A DNA stretch of 41,675 nucleotides from Litchfieldella qijiaojingensis (GTDB lineage Bacteria > Pseudomonadota > Gammaproteobacteria > Pseudomonadales > Halomonadaceae): NCBI RefSeq assembly GCF_014651875.1, contig NZ_BMXS01000031.1, positions 1 through 41,675 of the forward strand. Reading direction: 5' to 3'. The position numbers were made by a program, and so were the translations under genes. The notes below the pieces were generated by a model. That model worked only from the letters and a program-made list of their open reading frames with translations, made no database searches and was not told the DNA's origin. Below are positions 1 through 6,474 of this stretch, in pieces; the stretch's first letter is position 1, and the number at the start of each line of letters is the position of its first letter.

Positions 1-75
1 TTCATCCTGGTGCTCGCGCACCATCCGAACCGCCCGTTCCCTCACCTCAGGTGAGTATTTCTTCGATGTTGTCAT
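1..75 (-). CDS. IS3-family transposase OrfA, N-terminal 25 residues only
   Basis: Reading the minus strand from the ATG at 75 gives MTTSKKYSPEVRERAVRMVR followed by EHQDE and then the window edge. This is the typical opening of the helix-turn-helix OrfA (IS3/IS911 transposase) that binds the element ends. A GAGAGGATGGAG stretch just upstream supplies the ribosome binding site. In this family OrfB (the DDE integrase part) normally follows by programmed frameshift; it is not visible here. The gene is partial because of the window edge, not because of visible damage. Confidence 0.8.
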   Translation of the reverse strand, partial: MTTSKKYSPEVRERAVRMVREHQDE

Positions 76-125
76 CACTCCATCCTCTCAAGAAATGGAG
101 TCTCCGGGAATCCCGGGGCGGTTCA
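1..125 (-). mobile_element. End of an IS3-family insertion sequence (continues off the left edge)
   Basis: The minus-strand element end reads TGAACCGCCCCGGGATTCCC from position 125 inward, a TG-starting terminal repeat of the kind IS3-family elements carry. It is followed about 50 bp inside by the start of a transposase OrfA. The element has inserted into a cdiA-like toxin gene, whose sequence resumes at 126. The other end and the target duplication lie outside the window, so family membership rests on the terminus and 25 residues of OrfA. Confidence 0.8.
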
Positions 126-397
126 GTGCCCAGCAAAATGCTGTAAAAGTTAGACAGTTGCCGGATGGAAGAATAAGGTATTACGAAGCTGAGCGTGCAG
201 CACGTAACCCAGGTCCAACTAGGGGGTCTTCATACGTAACTGAATACAATCCAGCCAATGGTAATGTTCGTTCATGGAATGAAGCTTACGATCAAGCTGG
301 GAACGTAAACCGTGTTCATCCAAAAATGATAAATGGACAAGTCGTTGACTCTCAGCATTATCCACCGACCGCAAGAGAGCTGGGGCTGTCGCAATGA
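126..397 (+). pseudogene. C-terminal toxin domain remnant of a CdiA/FHA-type polymorphic toxin
   Basis: An open frame continues from the IS terminus (position 125) through about 90 codons to the TGA at 395-397. Its 5' end has been replaced by the IS, so the ATG at 95 inside the IS is not its native start. The tail is polar and rich in Arg, Tyr and Asn, with a stretch reading VRSWNEAYDQAGNVNRVHPK and ending in HYPPTARELGLSQ. I associate this style with C-terminal toxin domains of contact-dependent inhibition and other polymorphic toxins, probably nuclease-like, but I cannot name the family. The stop overlaps the next gene by ATGA, the usual toxin-immunity coupling. Base composition is visibly more AT-rich than the rest of the window. 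It is almost certainly non-functional as it stands, because its secretion-competent N-terminal part is detached. Confidence 0.6.
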
Positions 398-642
398 AAT
401 TGACTAGATCAGAGTTTGGAAAGATGTTAGCTAACAAGCTAGAGGAGACAAATGACGTGACTATATTGTCTCGATGGGCTTATGATATTTTCTTGAGGTG
501 TCAGAGAGAAGTAGACTCTGATTTCCGTGGCCTCCTCTTAGATCTCGCGAGAATGGAGGACGCGCAGGAATTTGAGTACTCCATTGATGAGCTAAGAAAG
601 CTTGCTAAGGAATTGCAGGGCCAGCATTGCAGTGGCATATAA
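394..642 (+). CDS. Putative immunity protein for the upstream toxin remnant
   Basis: This 82-residue acidic, helical protein starts at the ATG that overlaps the toxin stop codon by four bases (ATGA, 394-397). The sequence opens MKLTRSEFGKMLANKLEE and has an acidic second half. The features are a small size, negative charge, no signal peptide, and a position immediately behind a toxin C-terminus. These fit a cytoplasmic immunity protein that binds and blocks the toxin domain. The reading frame is intact, so it may still protect the cell against siblings carrying the same toxin even though the toxin gene here is broken by an IS. The Pfam immunity family is not assigned. The role is inferred from position and composition. 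Confidence 0.6.
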   Translation: MKLTRSEFGKMLANKLEETNDVTILSRWAYDIFLRCQREVDSDFRGLLLDLARMEDAQEFEYSIDELRKLAKELQGQHCSGI

Positions 643-670
643 AAGGGAGCAGAGATTTCGTGATTAATAA

Positions 671-715
671 AGGCTCGTCAACAATATCGACTTCAAGGTG
701 AAGGGTTTTAAGTGA
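671..715 (+). pseudogene. C-terminal tail of a second, otherwise deleted toxin
   Basis: A short frame reading RLVNNIDFKVKGFK ends at the TGA at 713-715, which overlaps the GTG start of the next gene as GTGA (712-715). An in-frame TAA at 668-670 closes it on the left, so only about 14 codons remain. The overlap copies the toxin/immunity junction at 394. I therefore read it as the last piece of a toxin domain whose body was lost while its immunity gene survived. The evidence is positional; the peptide is too short for homology. Confidence 0.4.
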
Positions 716-1053
716 AGGTTGTTGCTAAGTCAAATGCGGAAAGTGTTGCAGGATGGCTTGAGACAGGAAAGGTTTTTACTGTTCTTGCTGTCAGTAGTGT
801 CGAAACAGAAGGCTCAAGGTTTTTGATTTGGTCAGAAAAACAGGAATCTTTGGCGCTATTTCCTGCTTCAGATTTTGAGATCAAAGATGCAAAATTGTCG
901 CGGAGATGGGTGGCGAGTCTTGATTCTAACGACTTTATCTGTCTTGCTCCTGAAAAATGGCAGGTTGATGGTTTTTGGGAGAAATATTACGACGGTGATA
1001 CTGTTGCTGAGAAAATCGTTGAAGAAGAGATAAGGCAAATGCATAGTGAGTAG
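712..1053 (+). CDS. Putative second immunity protein (orphan)
   Basis: This 113-residue protein starts with GTG at 712, coupled by GTGA to the remnant frame upstream. It is mildly acidic overall, with no signal peptide or membrane segment, and is rich in aromatic residues (WLETGKVF, RRWVASLDSND, FWEKYYDGD). The C-terminus is highly acidic and basic mixed (VAEKIVEEEIRQ). It lies in the same AT-rich tract as the first immunity gene. Orphan immunity genes collected downstream of cdiA are a known feature of CDI loci and can give protection against foreign toxins. I do not recognise the specific family, so the call rests on coupling, size and context. Confidence 0.5.
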   Translation: MKVVAKSNAESVAGWLETGKVFTVLAVSSVETEGSRFLIWSEKQESLALFPASDFEIKDAKLSRRWVASLDSNDFICLAPEKWQVDGFWEKYYDGDTVAEKIVEEEIRQMHSE

Positions 1054-1120
1054 ATGGCCGGTTTCAATGACCAAGAGCAACATTTGGTTTTGATCTTTAA
1101 CAACTGATTCGATTTCGTGT

Positions 1121-1147
1121 CACTCAGGAGGGTTACCCTCCTGAGTG
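1121..1147. repeat. Perfect 12-bp inverted repeat (hairpin) at the composition boundary
   Basis: CACTCAGGAGGG (1121-1132), TTA, CCCTCCTGAGTG (1136-1147) is a perfect 12-bp stem with a 3-base loop. Neither side carries a T-run, so it is not a classical intrinsic terminator. It sits exactly where the AT-rich immunity module gives way to GC-rich cdiA-like sequence. It could be a transcription stop for the immunity genes or a scar of the recombination that joined the two parts. Confidence 0.7.
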
Positions 1148-1160
1148 GACGTGCCTAAGA

Positions 1161-1685
1161 CGTTACGGCACCGGCCAGGGCGCCCGCCTCGAAGCCGGTA
1201 ACGACCTGACGCTGGCCAGCGGCGGCGCCATCCACTTCGAAGCCGCCAGCGACGTCCACACCGAATCCCACGAGAAGCGCAGCGGCAACTTCGCCTGGCA
1301 ATCGTCGCGGGGCGAAGGACGCACCGACGAAACCCTGCGCCAGAGTCAACTGATCGCCAAGGGCAACCGGGTGATCCAGGCCGCCGAAGGCATCGTCGCC
1401 GACGTGCCCGAGATCGATGAGCAGACCGTCAGCCAGACCATCGACGCCATGGTCGAGGCCGACCCCGACCTCGCCTGGCTCAAGGACATGGAAGAGCGTG
1501 GCGACTTCAAGGCCAGCGCCTTGGCCGCAGGTGCCAATAAGGCTTTGAGGCTGACCATGGTGAACCATGACCAGGCTCCGCTGGAGCTACGGCAAGCCCA
1601 AGCCTACCCGAAAGCATTGAAAAAATACTTGTCAGCATGGGGCGTTGTCAGTACTATGTGCGCCCTGTCGGGAGGGGAAACGTGA
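1161..1685 (+). pseudogene. cdiA/filamentous-hemagglutinin fragment without start or C-terminal toxin
   Basis: The frame is open from before 1161 to TGA 1683-1685 and translates as typical FHA/CdiA repeat sequence (ARLEAGNDLTLASGGAIHFE, AASDVHTESHEKRSG). It then runs into the stretch before the variable toxin domain (MVEADPDLAWLKDMEERGDF). There is no plausible start codon or ribosome binding site at the left boundary. After DFKAS the sequence leaves the expected pattern and stops within about 60 codons. This is a broken cdiA copy of the kind left behind when orphan toxin/immunity modules are shuffled in by homologous recombination. Its composition is GC-rich like the host core, unlike the immunity genes before it. 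Confidence 0.75.
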
Positions 1686-1712
1686 CGTGTCACCTCTCGA
1701 CGGTTCGGCGGC

Positions 1713-1788
1713 GGGTCGTTAGCTCAGTTGGTAGAGCAGTTGGCTTTTAACCAATTGGTCGTAGGTTCGAATCCTACACGACCCACCA
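1713..1788 (+). tRNA. tRNA-Lys (anticodon TTT), copy 1
   Basis: This 76-nt cloverleaf begins GGGTCGTTAGCTCAGTTGG and ends in ACGACCC A CCA. The acceptor ends GGGTCGT/ACGACCC pair perfectly. The anticodon loop CTTTTAA gives anticodon UUU for Lys, the T-arm carries GGTTCGAATCC, and the CCA end is encoded. It is identical to the copy at 1833-1908 and is presumably cotranscribed with it to the terminator at 1919. Confidence 0.97.
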
Positions 1789-1832
1789 ATTCTCGCCGCC
1801 GTTTCCCATGTCATTGTTGGCATGGGCGTTGC

Positions 1833-1908
1833 GGGTCGTTAGCTCAGTTGGTAGAGCAGTTGGCTTTTAACCAATTGGTCGTAGGTTCGAATCCTACACG
1901 ACCCACCA
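1833..1908 (+). tRNA. tRNA-Lys (anticodon TTT), copy 2
   Basis: It is identical in sequence to the first copy, 44 nt downstream of it, with the same UUU anticodon and encoded CCA. The two bases before each gene (GC) are also the same. It is followed after 10 nt by a strong intrinsic terminator, so the pair forms a short tRNA operon. The tandem duplication gives two adjacent 76-bp identical targets that could recombine or act as attachment sites. Confidence 0.97.
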
Positions 1909-1918
1909 GATTGCCAAT

Positions 1919-1957
1919 AAAGCGCCCTCGCTTCCAGAAAGCGAGGGCGCTTTGTTT
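1919..1957 (+). terminator. Rho-independent terminator of the tRNA-Lys pair
   Basis: AAAGCGCCCTCGCTT (1919-1933), loop CCAGA, AAGCGAGGGCGCTTT (1939-1953) is a perfect 15-bp stem followed by GTTT. The A/T-flanked symmetry means it could also stop transcripts coming from the right on the minus strand (the gene ending at 1979). Confidence 0.92.
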
Positions 1958-1978
1958 ATATGGGGTCCACTTGCCCCC

Positions 1979-3310
1979 CTAATGCTCCAGCCGTACCCGG
2001 CGGAGGTTGTAATCGCCACCATGATTCACCAGCACGAAGCCCTGGAAGCCTTGGCGCAGGCGCAGGTCGTGTGCCTGCAGCACACGCCGGCCATCCACCC
2101 AGACTTGCATGTTCCCGCTCTCGTCGCGGCTCCAGCTCAGCATATGGAAACGGCCATCCTCGAGGTCGAGCGTGCCCGCGCTGCTGGCGATCACCTCGCC
2201 CCCATCGGCCGTCATCCGTACCAGGCTAAGCCCAGGCCGTGAGCCGGGATTGTAGACCAGGCGGTAGCCTCCACCGGGCTGGTTGCCCTGGAACAGCCCC
2301 AGTTCCAGGCTGCCCGGCCGCTGGTAGGAGGCCAGTTCCAGCTCCAGTCTGAAGGCATTGTCGACCGGTGCATGGACGAAAATCCGCGCCGCGTCCCCGA
2401 ACTCGACCTCCGCCGCCACCGGCGATGCCGCGTCTGGCGTCAGCCCGCCCGCCTGCTCGAGGATCAACTGGAGCATCGCCAGGCCGATCTCCTCCGGTCG
2501 CTCCGGGCGGAGCGTCGGTGAGGCGGGGGTGACCACCTGTGGTTTCTCCACGATGCTGCGTAACCCGCCATCATCGATGTCGAAGCGTCCGCTGAGCACG
2601 GTCCAGGGTGGGTTGCGCCGGAAATCGCCGTCGCTGAAGGCGTCGTCCAGGGCGACCCGTCTTGCCGGTGTCGGCTCCGGTTCGGGTGGCGCCGTGGCCT
2701 CAGGCTCCCGCCCCGTCTGCCGTAATCGAGCCAGCAGTGCCGTCGTCGGTTGACCGTCCTGGGCCAGGCCCACCGTGCCCTGGTAATCGCGAATCGCATT
2801 ACGGCTGCGAGTTCCCATCAGACCGTCCACCGGGCCGGCCTCGTAACCGAGCCGGTTGAGTTCACGCTGGACTTCGGCCACCAGCTGTCGGCCGGACAGC
2901 GTCTCGACGGGAGGCGATGGTTCGGGCGCTATCCCTGACGGTGTCGCCGTTGGCTGCCAGGCGCGGGCTGCCTGTTGGGCCTCGCCGATCTGTTGCGCGG
3001 TCATCCGCGCCGCCACTGCATCGCGCGCAGTGGCGGCATGGCGGTGGCCGCGAGCCGCGGCCAGGTTGTACCACTTGTGCGCCTCCACGAAGTCCTGGAG
3101 CGTCCCTTGGCCGGCCTCGTGCATTTGCCCCAGCATGTACTGGGCGTCGGCGTCGCCGGTGGTGGCAAGCCGGTCGAACATCTGCAAGGCCTGGCGGTAC
3201 TCCTGCCGCTCGTAGCTCCGCAGGGCGTCGGTGTAGCGGTAATCGGCACTAGCCAGCGCGATGTGACCGAACAGAAAGAGTAGGAACACGAATCCTTTGA
3301 TGATGGTCAC
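1979..3310 (-). CDS. Secreted Sel1-repeat / peptidoglycan-binding protein with a lectin-like C-terminal domain
   Basis: This 443-residue protein starts at GTG 3310, with a GGAGA about 11 nt upstream. Residues 1-22 form a signal peptide (hydrophobic core VFLLFLFGHIALA, cleavage after ASA). Residues about 25-100 contain Sel1/TPR-like helices (DADAQYMLGQMHEAGQGTLQ, EAHKWYNLAAARGH). Residues about 140-200 form a PG_binding_1 fold (VQRELNRLGYEAGPVDGLMG, SRNAIRDYQ). After a proline/glutamate linker, the last 220 residues look like a concanavalin/LamG-type beta sandwich (RLELELASYQRPGSLELGLF, NMQVWVDGRRV). It probably acts in the periplasm or cell envelope, anchored to peptidoglycan. The partner or ligand is unknown. 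It converges on the tRNA terminator and may use it. The domain calls are by eye. Confidence 0.8.
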   Translation of the reverse strand: MTIIKGFVFLLFLFGHIALASADYRYTDALRSYERQEYRQALQMFDRLATTGDADAQYMLGQMHEAGQGTLQDFVEAHKWYNLAAARGHRHAATARDAVAARMTAQQIGEAQQAARAWQPTATPSGIAPEPSPPVETLSGRQLVAEVQRELNRLGYEAGPVDGLMGTRSRNAIRDYQGTVGLAQDGQPTTALLARLRQTGREPEATAPPEPEPTPARRVALDDAFSDGDFRRNPPWTVLSGRFDIDDGGLRSIVEKPQVVTPASPTLRPERPEEIGLAMLQLILEQAGGLTPDAASPVAAEVEFGDAARIFVHAPVDNAFRLELELASYQRPGSLELGLFQGNQPGGGYRLVYNPGSRPGLSLVRMTADGGEVIASSAGTLDLEDGRFHMLSWSRDESGNMQVWVDGRRVLQAHDLRLRQGFQGFVLVNHGGDYNLRRVRLEH

Positions 3311-3403
3311 GGGGGGCGTCTCCAGTGAGAGGGGGCATCTTCGGCCTGCAGCCTCCCGGCTTCACCGTGCTGCCTTGCCTACCAACGTCTCTCGTCGCTT
3401 GTT

Positions 3404-3478
3404 TCAACGAAGACCGAGAACGGAAAGAACCACCAGCACGATGACGACTGCGCCGACGATATAGACGATATTGTTCAT
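3404..3478 (-). CDS. 24-residue single-pass membrane peptide
   Basis: From ATG 3478 the frame reads MNNIVYIVGAVVIVLVVLSV and ends LGLR at 3404. It is a nearly pure transmembrane helix. A good ribosome binding site (GAGGAAAA, 6 nt before the ATG) supports translation. I recognise this style of tiny conserved protein (NIVYIVGxVVIV...LSxLGLR) from many proteobacterial genomes, where its role is undescribed. It lies between the Sel1-type gene and the crp-like gene, reading away from the latter. It is easily missed because of its size. Confidence 0.7.
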   Translation of the reverse strand: MNNIVYIVGAVVIVLVVLSVLGLR

Positions 3479-3774
3479 GAAGTTTTCCTCTGCGGCGCAT
3501 TTTCCTGTTTCAGGATGCTGCGGGATGGCTCGTGTCATGATGGCGTCGCAATCCGTGCGACGCGTGGTGCAACTCCCTGTACAGGCTGTTCCCTTGCCAC
3601 ACCCATGTTGAGGATATGCCAACGGCGGCACCCCCATCTGTGCGCTGGCGTACATAAGGCTCGTCAACCTCAGTCTGTTCTATACTCCTGTTGAATCCCG
3701 GGAAACGATGGGCGTTGTATGTCCGTGGGTGAGGCCACAACGATGGATCACCCGGGTCCTGGCAGTCGAACGGG

Positions 3775-4506
3775 ATGCTGAGATTTATGACGTCTCAAGA
3801 CTATCAAATGAAAAATCAATTGCTTGCTGCTTTGCCGCGGGTTGAGTATGAGCGCTTGAGGCCTCGTCTTGAACCGGTCACGTTATCCTTGGGGGAGGCG
3901 TTGTACGAGTCCGGAGGGGTGATGCGCCATGTCTATTTCCCGACCGACGCCATTGTCTCGCTACTCTGTGTCATGGAGGATGGCGACTCGACGGAAATCG
4001 CCGTGGTCGGCAATGAAGGCATCGTCGGCATCTCGCTGTTCATGGGAGGAGAAACCACGCCGAGCCGCGCCATCGTGCAAAGCGCCGGCCATGCCTATCG
4101 ACTCAGGGGGCAGTTCCTGAAGGACGAGTTCTATCGTGCGGGTTCCCTGCAGGGTCTGCTGCTGCGTTACACCCAGGCGCTTATTACGCAGATGGCCCAG
4201 ACCGCGGTCTGCAATCGCCATCACACCGTGGATCAACAGCTGTGTCGCTGGCTGCTGCTGAGTCTCGACCGCTTGTCGACCAACGAACTGGTCATGACCC
4301 AGGAGTTGATCGCCAACATGCTCGGGGTGCGCCGCGAGGGTGTCACCGAGTCTGCCGGCAAGCTGCAGAAGGCGGGCCTGATTGCCTACCATCGTGGTCA
4401 TATCACGGTGCTCGACAGGCCAGGCCTGGAGTCGCGGGTTTGCGAATGCTATGCGGTCGTCAAGAAGGAGTACCGACGGCTGCTGGCCGATCATCACGAG
4501 TCGTGA
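3775..4506 (+). CDS. Crp/Fnr-family transcriptional regulator, copy 1
   Basis: This is a 243-residue protein. An N-terminal cyclic-nucleotide-binding-type beta barrel spans residues about 25-145 (LGEALYESGGVMRHVYFPTD, DGDSTEIAVVGNEGIVGISL). The linking helix follows, and the C-terminal winged helix lies around residues 165-225 (MTQELIANMLGVRREGVTES, LIAYHRGHITVLDR). There are no Fnr-type N-terminal cysteines, and the phosphate-binding cassette is not CRP-like, so the ligand is unknown. This subgroup is common in halomonads and rhizobia as stress regulators. The start is uncertain: the ATG at 3775 has only a weak ribosome binding site, and ATGs at 3787 and 3808 are alternatives. It is the first of two neighbouring intact paralogues and is clearly diverged from the second. 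Confidence 0.85.
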   Translation: MLRFMTSQDYQMKNQLLAALPRVEYERLRPRLEPVTLSLGEALYESGGVMRHVYFPTDAIVSLLCVMEDGDSTEIAVVGNEGIVGISLFMGGETTPSRAIVQSAGHAYRLRGQFLKDEFYRAGSLQGLLLRYTQALITQMAQTAVCNRHHTVDQQLCRWLLLSLDRLSTNELVMTQELIANMLGVRREGVTESAGKLQKAGLIAYHRGHITVLDRPGLESRVCECYAVVKKEYRRLLADHHES

Positions 4507-4722
4507 ACGAGGCGTATCCTTGCTGCTTTTTTCACTCGGATGAGGAGCGGGGCCTTTCCGGCGATATGTATCCTACCGTACAGACGGGGCCATCGATGCC
4601 ATGCCAATTTGAAACCTTGCTGCGCGAGGAGCGCTGCCCATTTCCTGTCTAGCAGCCGACATCGGGTTTTCATGGCTATTTTCCATGTGCCGATTCCAGT
4701 TTTCTCGAACAGGAGCGTGCAT

Positions 4723-5445
4723 ATGGTACTCGTTGATTTCGGCCTTGCCGGCAATCGGCTTCTCGACAGCTTGCCGCGCCAGGAAAGGGCACATCTCCTC
4801 ACCGGCTGCGAGGCCGTCGACCTGGTGTTCGGTGAGGTGCTCGCCGAGCCCGGCGGACGGATATCGCATGTCTATTTTCCCCTCAACAGCTTCATTTCCC
4901 AGATTGCCAACCTGAGTGACGGGGACCGGCTAGAAGTAGCAATGGTCGGCAGTGAAGGCATGTTCGGGATGCCCTTGATCCTGGGGGTCGAGGAGTCGCC
5001 CTTGCACGCCCTGGTGCAGGGCGCCGGGCCGGCACTGCGCATACCGGCGGCTGTCTTTGGCCGTCACTTGGCGAGGAGCCCCGCGCTTCAGACACTGCTG
5101 AAGCGCTATTTCTATGTGCTGATGCACCAGTTGTCCCGGATGGCGGTATGTACCCACTTTCATCAGGTCGAGGCCCGTCTGGCTCGCTGGCTGTTGATGA
5201 CCCAGGATCGTGCGCACTCGGATCAGTTGCATCTCACCCACGAGTTCCTGGCCATGATGCTGGGGGTGCGTCGTGCCGGCATCACCCTGGCCGCCAAGGC
5301 GCTTCAGAAGCGCCGATTGATCCGCTATCACCGTGGGGACATCACGGTGCTGGACCGGGCTGGTCTGATCGAGGCCTCTTGTGGCTGCTATGCCTCCGAT
5401 CGACGCATCTACCGTCAGGTCATCATCGAAGGGGAGGCACCATGA
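4723..5445 (+). CDS. Crp/Fnr-family transcriptional regulator, copy 2
   Basis: This is a 240-residue paralogue of the preceding gene. I chose ATG 4723 because AGGAG (4711-4715) is placed correctly before it; the frame is open further upstream but without signals. The beta-barrel sensor (GEVLAEPGGRISHVYFPLNS, VAMVGSEGMFGMPLILGVEE) is followed by a winged helix (LTHEFLAMMLGVRRAGITLA, LIRYHRGDITVLDRAGL). There is no iron-sulphur cysteine cluster at the N-terminus, so a direct Fnr-type oxygen sensor is unlikely. Its last 86 bases recur at 8804-8889, and about 150 bp of its sensor region recur, frameshifted, at 9902-10053. This gene is therefore the intact source or relative of the nearby debris. 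Confidence 0.87.
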   Translation: MVLVDFGLAGNRLLDSLPRQERAHLLTGCEAVDLVFGEVLAEPGGRISHVYFPLNSFISQIANLSDGDRLEVAMVGSEGMFGMPLILGVEESPLHALVQGAGPALRIPAAVFGRHLARSPALQTLLKRYFYVLMHQLSRMAVCTHFHQVEARLARWLLMTQDRAHSDQLHLTHEFLAMMLGVRRAGITLAAKALQKRRLIRYHRGDITVLDRAGLIEASCGCYASDRRIYRQVIIEGEAP

Positions 5446-5447
5446 AA

Positions 5448-5474
5448 TCGTCGGGAAGTGTCGCAAGTGGTGCT
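5448..5474 (-). pseudogene. 27-bp scar of the small unknown gene found intact at 8927-9172
   Basis: Bases 5448-5474 are identical to 9021-9047, an internal part of the minus-strand small gene. Here they follow directly on the 3' end of crp copy 2. In the second copy 134 bp lie between the two blocks (crp end at 8889, then a hairpin and the 3' half of the small gene). A deletion between TCG-containing ends explains the junction. The rest of the small gene is absent here. Confidence 0.7.
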
Positions 5475-5515
5475 GTTGGGTTTCGTGCTCTTGATCGCAG
5501 TTTTTCGGCGGTGTT

Positions 5516-5550
5516 CAGTCAGCGGGGGCACGATGTGCCCCCGCTGACTG
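5516..5550. terminator. 16-bp perfect hairpin between convergent genes
   Basis: CAGTCAGCGGGGGCAC (5516-5531), GAT, GTGCCCCCGCTGACTG (5535-5550) is a perfect 16-bp stem. It lies between crp copy 2 (plus) and the PRC-barrel gene ending at 5560 (minus). There is no T-run on either side, so it would stop RNA polymerase poorly on its own, but it would protect both 3' ends. A bidirectional terminator or RNA stabiliser is the likely role. Confidence 0.7.
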
Positions 5551-5559
5551 TAGGTCGGA

Positions 5560-5997
5560 TCAATCGCGCTCGTACTTGGGCGAGTTCCGCAGCGTCTCCT
5601 CGTCAATATCCGTGTAGAACACGGATTCGTCATCTTCCATGGTGTGCTCTATGTGATCCCAGCCCAGTCCAATGTCCTGTCCGCCGAGCCCCAGGAAGCC
5701 ACCCGTCTTCACCACGACGCCGACGATGTGGCCGTCTTCGCCGATAATCAGATCCTGGATCTCGCCAACGTCCTTATCTGACCCGCGGTGCTTGACGGTC
5801 TTGCCGATGACGTCGTCGGCGTAGAACGCACCAGCTGGCTTACCGCTCATCTGCTGCTCGCCGGCACGCTGTTCATCGGCTTGCTGTTCGGTGTCTGCCT
5901 GCATGTCGTCGTGGTCCTCCGCCATTGCGGCCGTACTCAGTGCCAATGCCGGGATAATGGCGGCGGAAAGGATCAATGTTGTTAGCTTCTTCATCAT
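5560..5997 (-). CDS. Secreted PRC-barrel domain protein
   Basis: This is a 145-residue protein starting at ATG 5997 after GAGGAG; the frame is open further upstream but without signals. The signal peptide MMKKLTTLILSAAIIPALAL ends at the AMA cleavage site. A strongly acidic, Gln-rich spacer follows (residues about 27-50), then a PRC-barrel (VIGKTVKHRGSDKDVGEIQD, VVVKTGGFLGLGGQDIGLGW) and an acidic tail. PRC-barrel proteins of this periplasmic type are usually induced by stress, and their ligand is generally unknown. The acidic composition suits a periplasm exposed to high salt. The gene forms a thematic pair with the cytoplasmic PRC-barrel protein at 6651. Confidence 0.82.
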   Translation of the reverse strand: MMKKLTTLILSAAIIPALALSTAAMAEDHDDMQADTEQQADEQRAGEQQMSGKPAGAFYADDVIGKTVKHRGSDKDVGEIQDLIIGEDGHIVGVVVKTGGFLGLGGQDIGLGWDHIEHTMEDDESVFYTDIDEETLRNSPKYERD

Positions 5998-6474
5998 TGT
6001 TTCTCCTCTGTTTGACGGCAGTCTGCCGCACCCTCTTGGGCCTAGAGTGCAGTTCTTTAATCGTGGGAATGCCATTTCATCTTGGGCATAAGCGAACGAT
6101 TTGTCGGTGCGGTAGTGCACACATGGTCGTCGTCCGGTGACGCAGCTACCATGCGCCTTCAAGGCGCTCTTTTAGGGTCGATTACAGTGCTCTCAGGTAT
6201 CTTTCTGTTCGGAGGCTTCGGTGCGATCAGCCACGCGTTCACGCTTTCCCATGCGAGCGCCAGCCACGATTAGGGGCAGATTCAACCCCAGAAACGATGG
6301 GCGGAGTGTTCTTGCCTGAGACTTGTCCGAAAAAATGACTCCGCATATGTTAGACACCGCACAGATCATGCCTCGAGCTTCCACTATATAGGTATTGGGA
6401 GCCTCACCCTGCCTTTACATGAGTCAATGGTGAGAGGCATAACCTAAACGGAACCATCATCTGGGGATCGGCTC
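5998..6474. other. 477-bp intergenic region between divergent stress genes
   Basis: No convincing coding sequence is present; the frames here lack ribosome binding sites and normal codon bias. It must contain the promoters of the PRC gene (minus) and the csbD operon (plus). A TATATA at about 6385-6390 could be part of a -10 region for the plus side, without a clear -35. GCGGAGT (6301-6307) and ACTCCGC (about 6339-6345) form a loose inverted pair. I cannot assign a function to the rest. Confidence 0.5.

Noticed and set aside
1155-1568. Long minus-strand open frame opposite the cdiA fragment
   Set aside because: It is the shadow of the plus-strand FHA/CdiA reading frame, which has recognisable repeat sequence; the minus frame has no signals.
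1728-1982. Open frame covering both tRNA-Lys genes
   Set aside because: It translates tRNA sequence (repeated LVVGSNPTRPT); an artefact of the duplicated tRNAs.
5446-5747. Continuation frame after the crp copy 2 stop
   Set aside because: It lies in the hairpin and antisense to the PRC gene, without protein-like composition.
6082-6273. 63-codon plus-strand frame between the PRC and csbD genes
   Set aside because: There is no ribosome binding site, no recognisable content, and it overlaps the promoter region of divergent genes.
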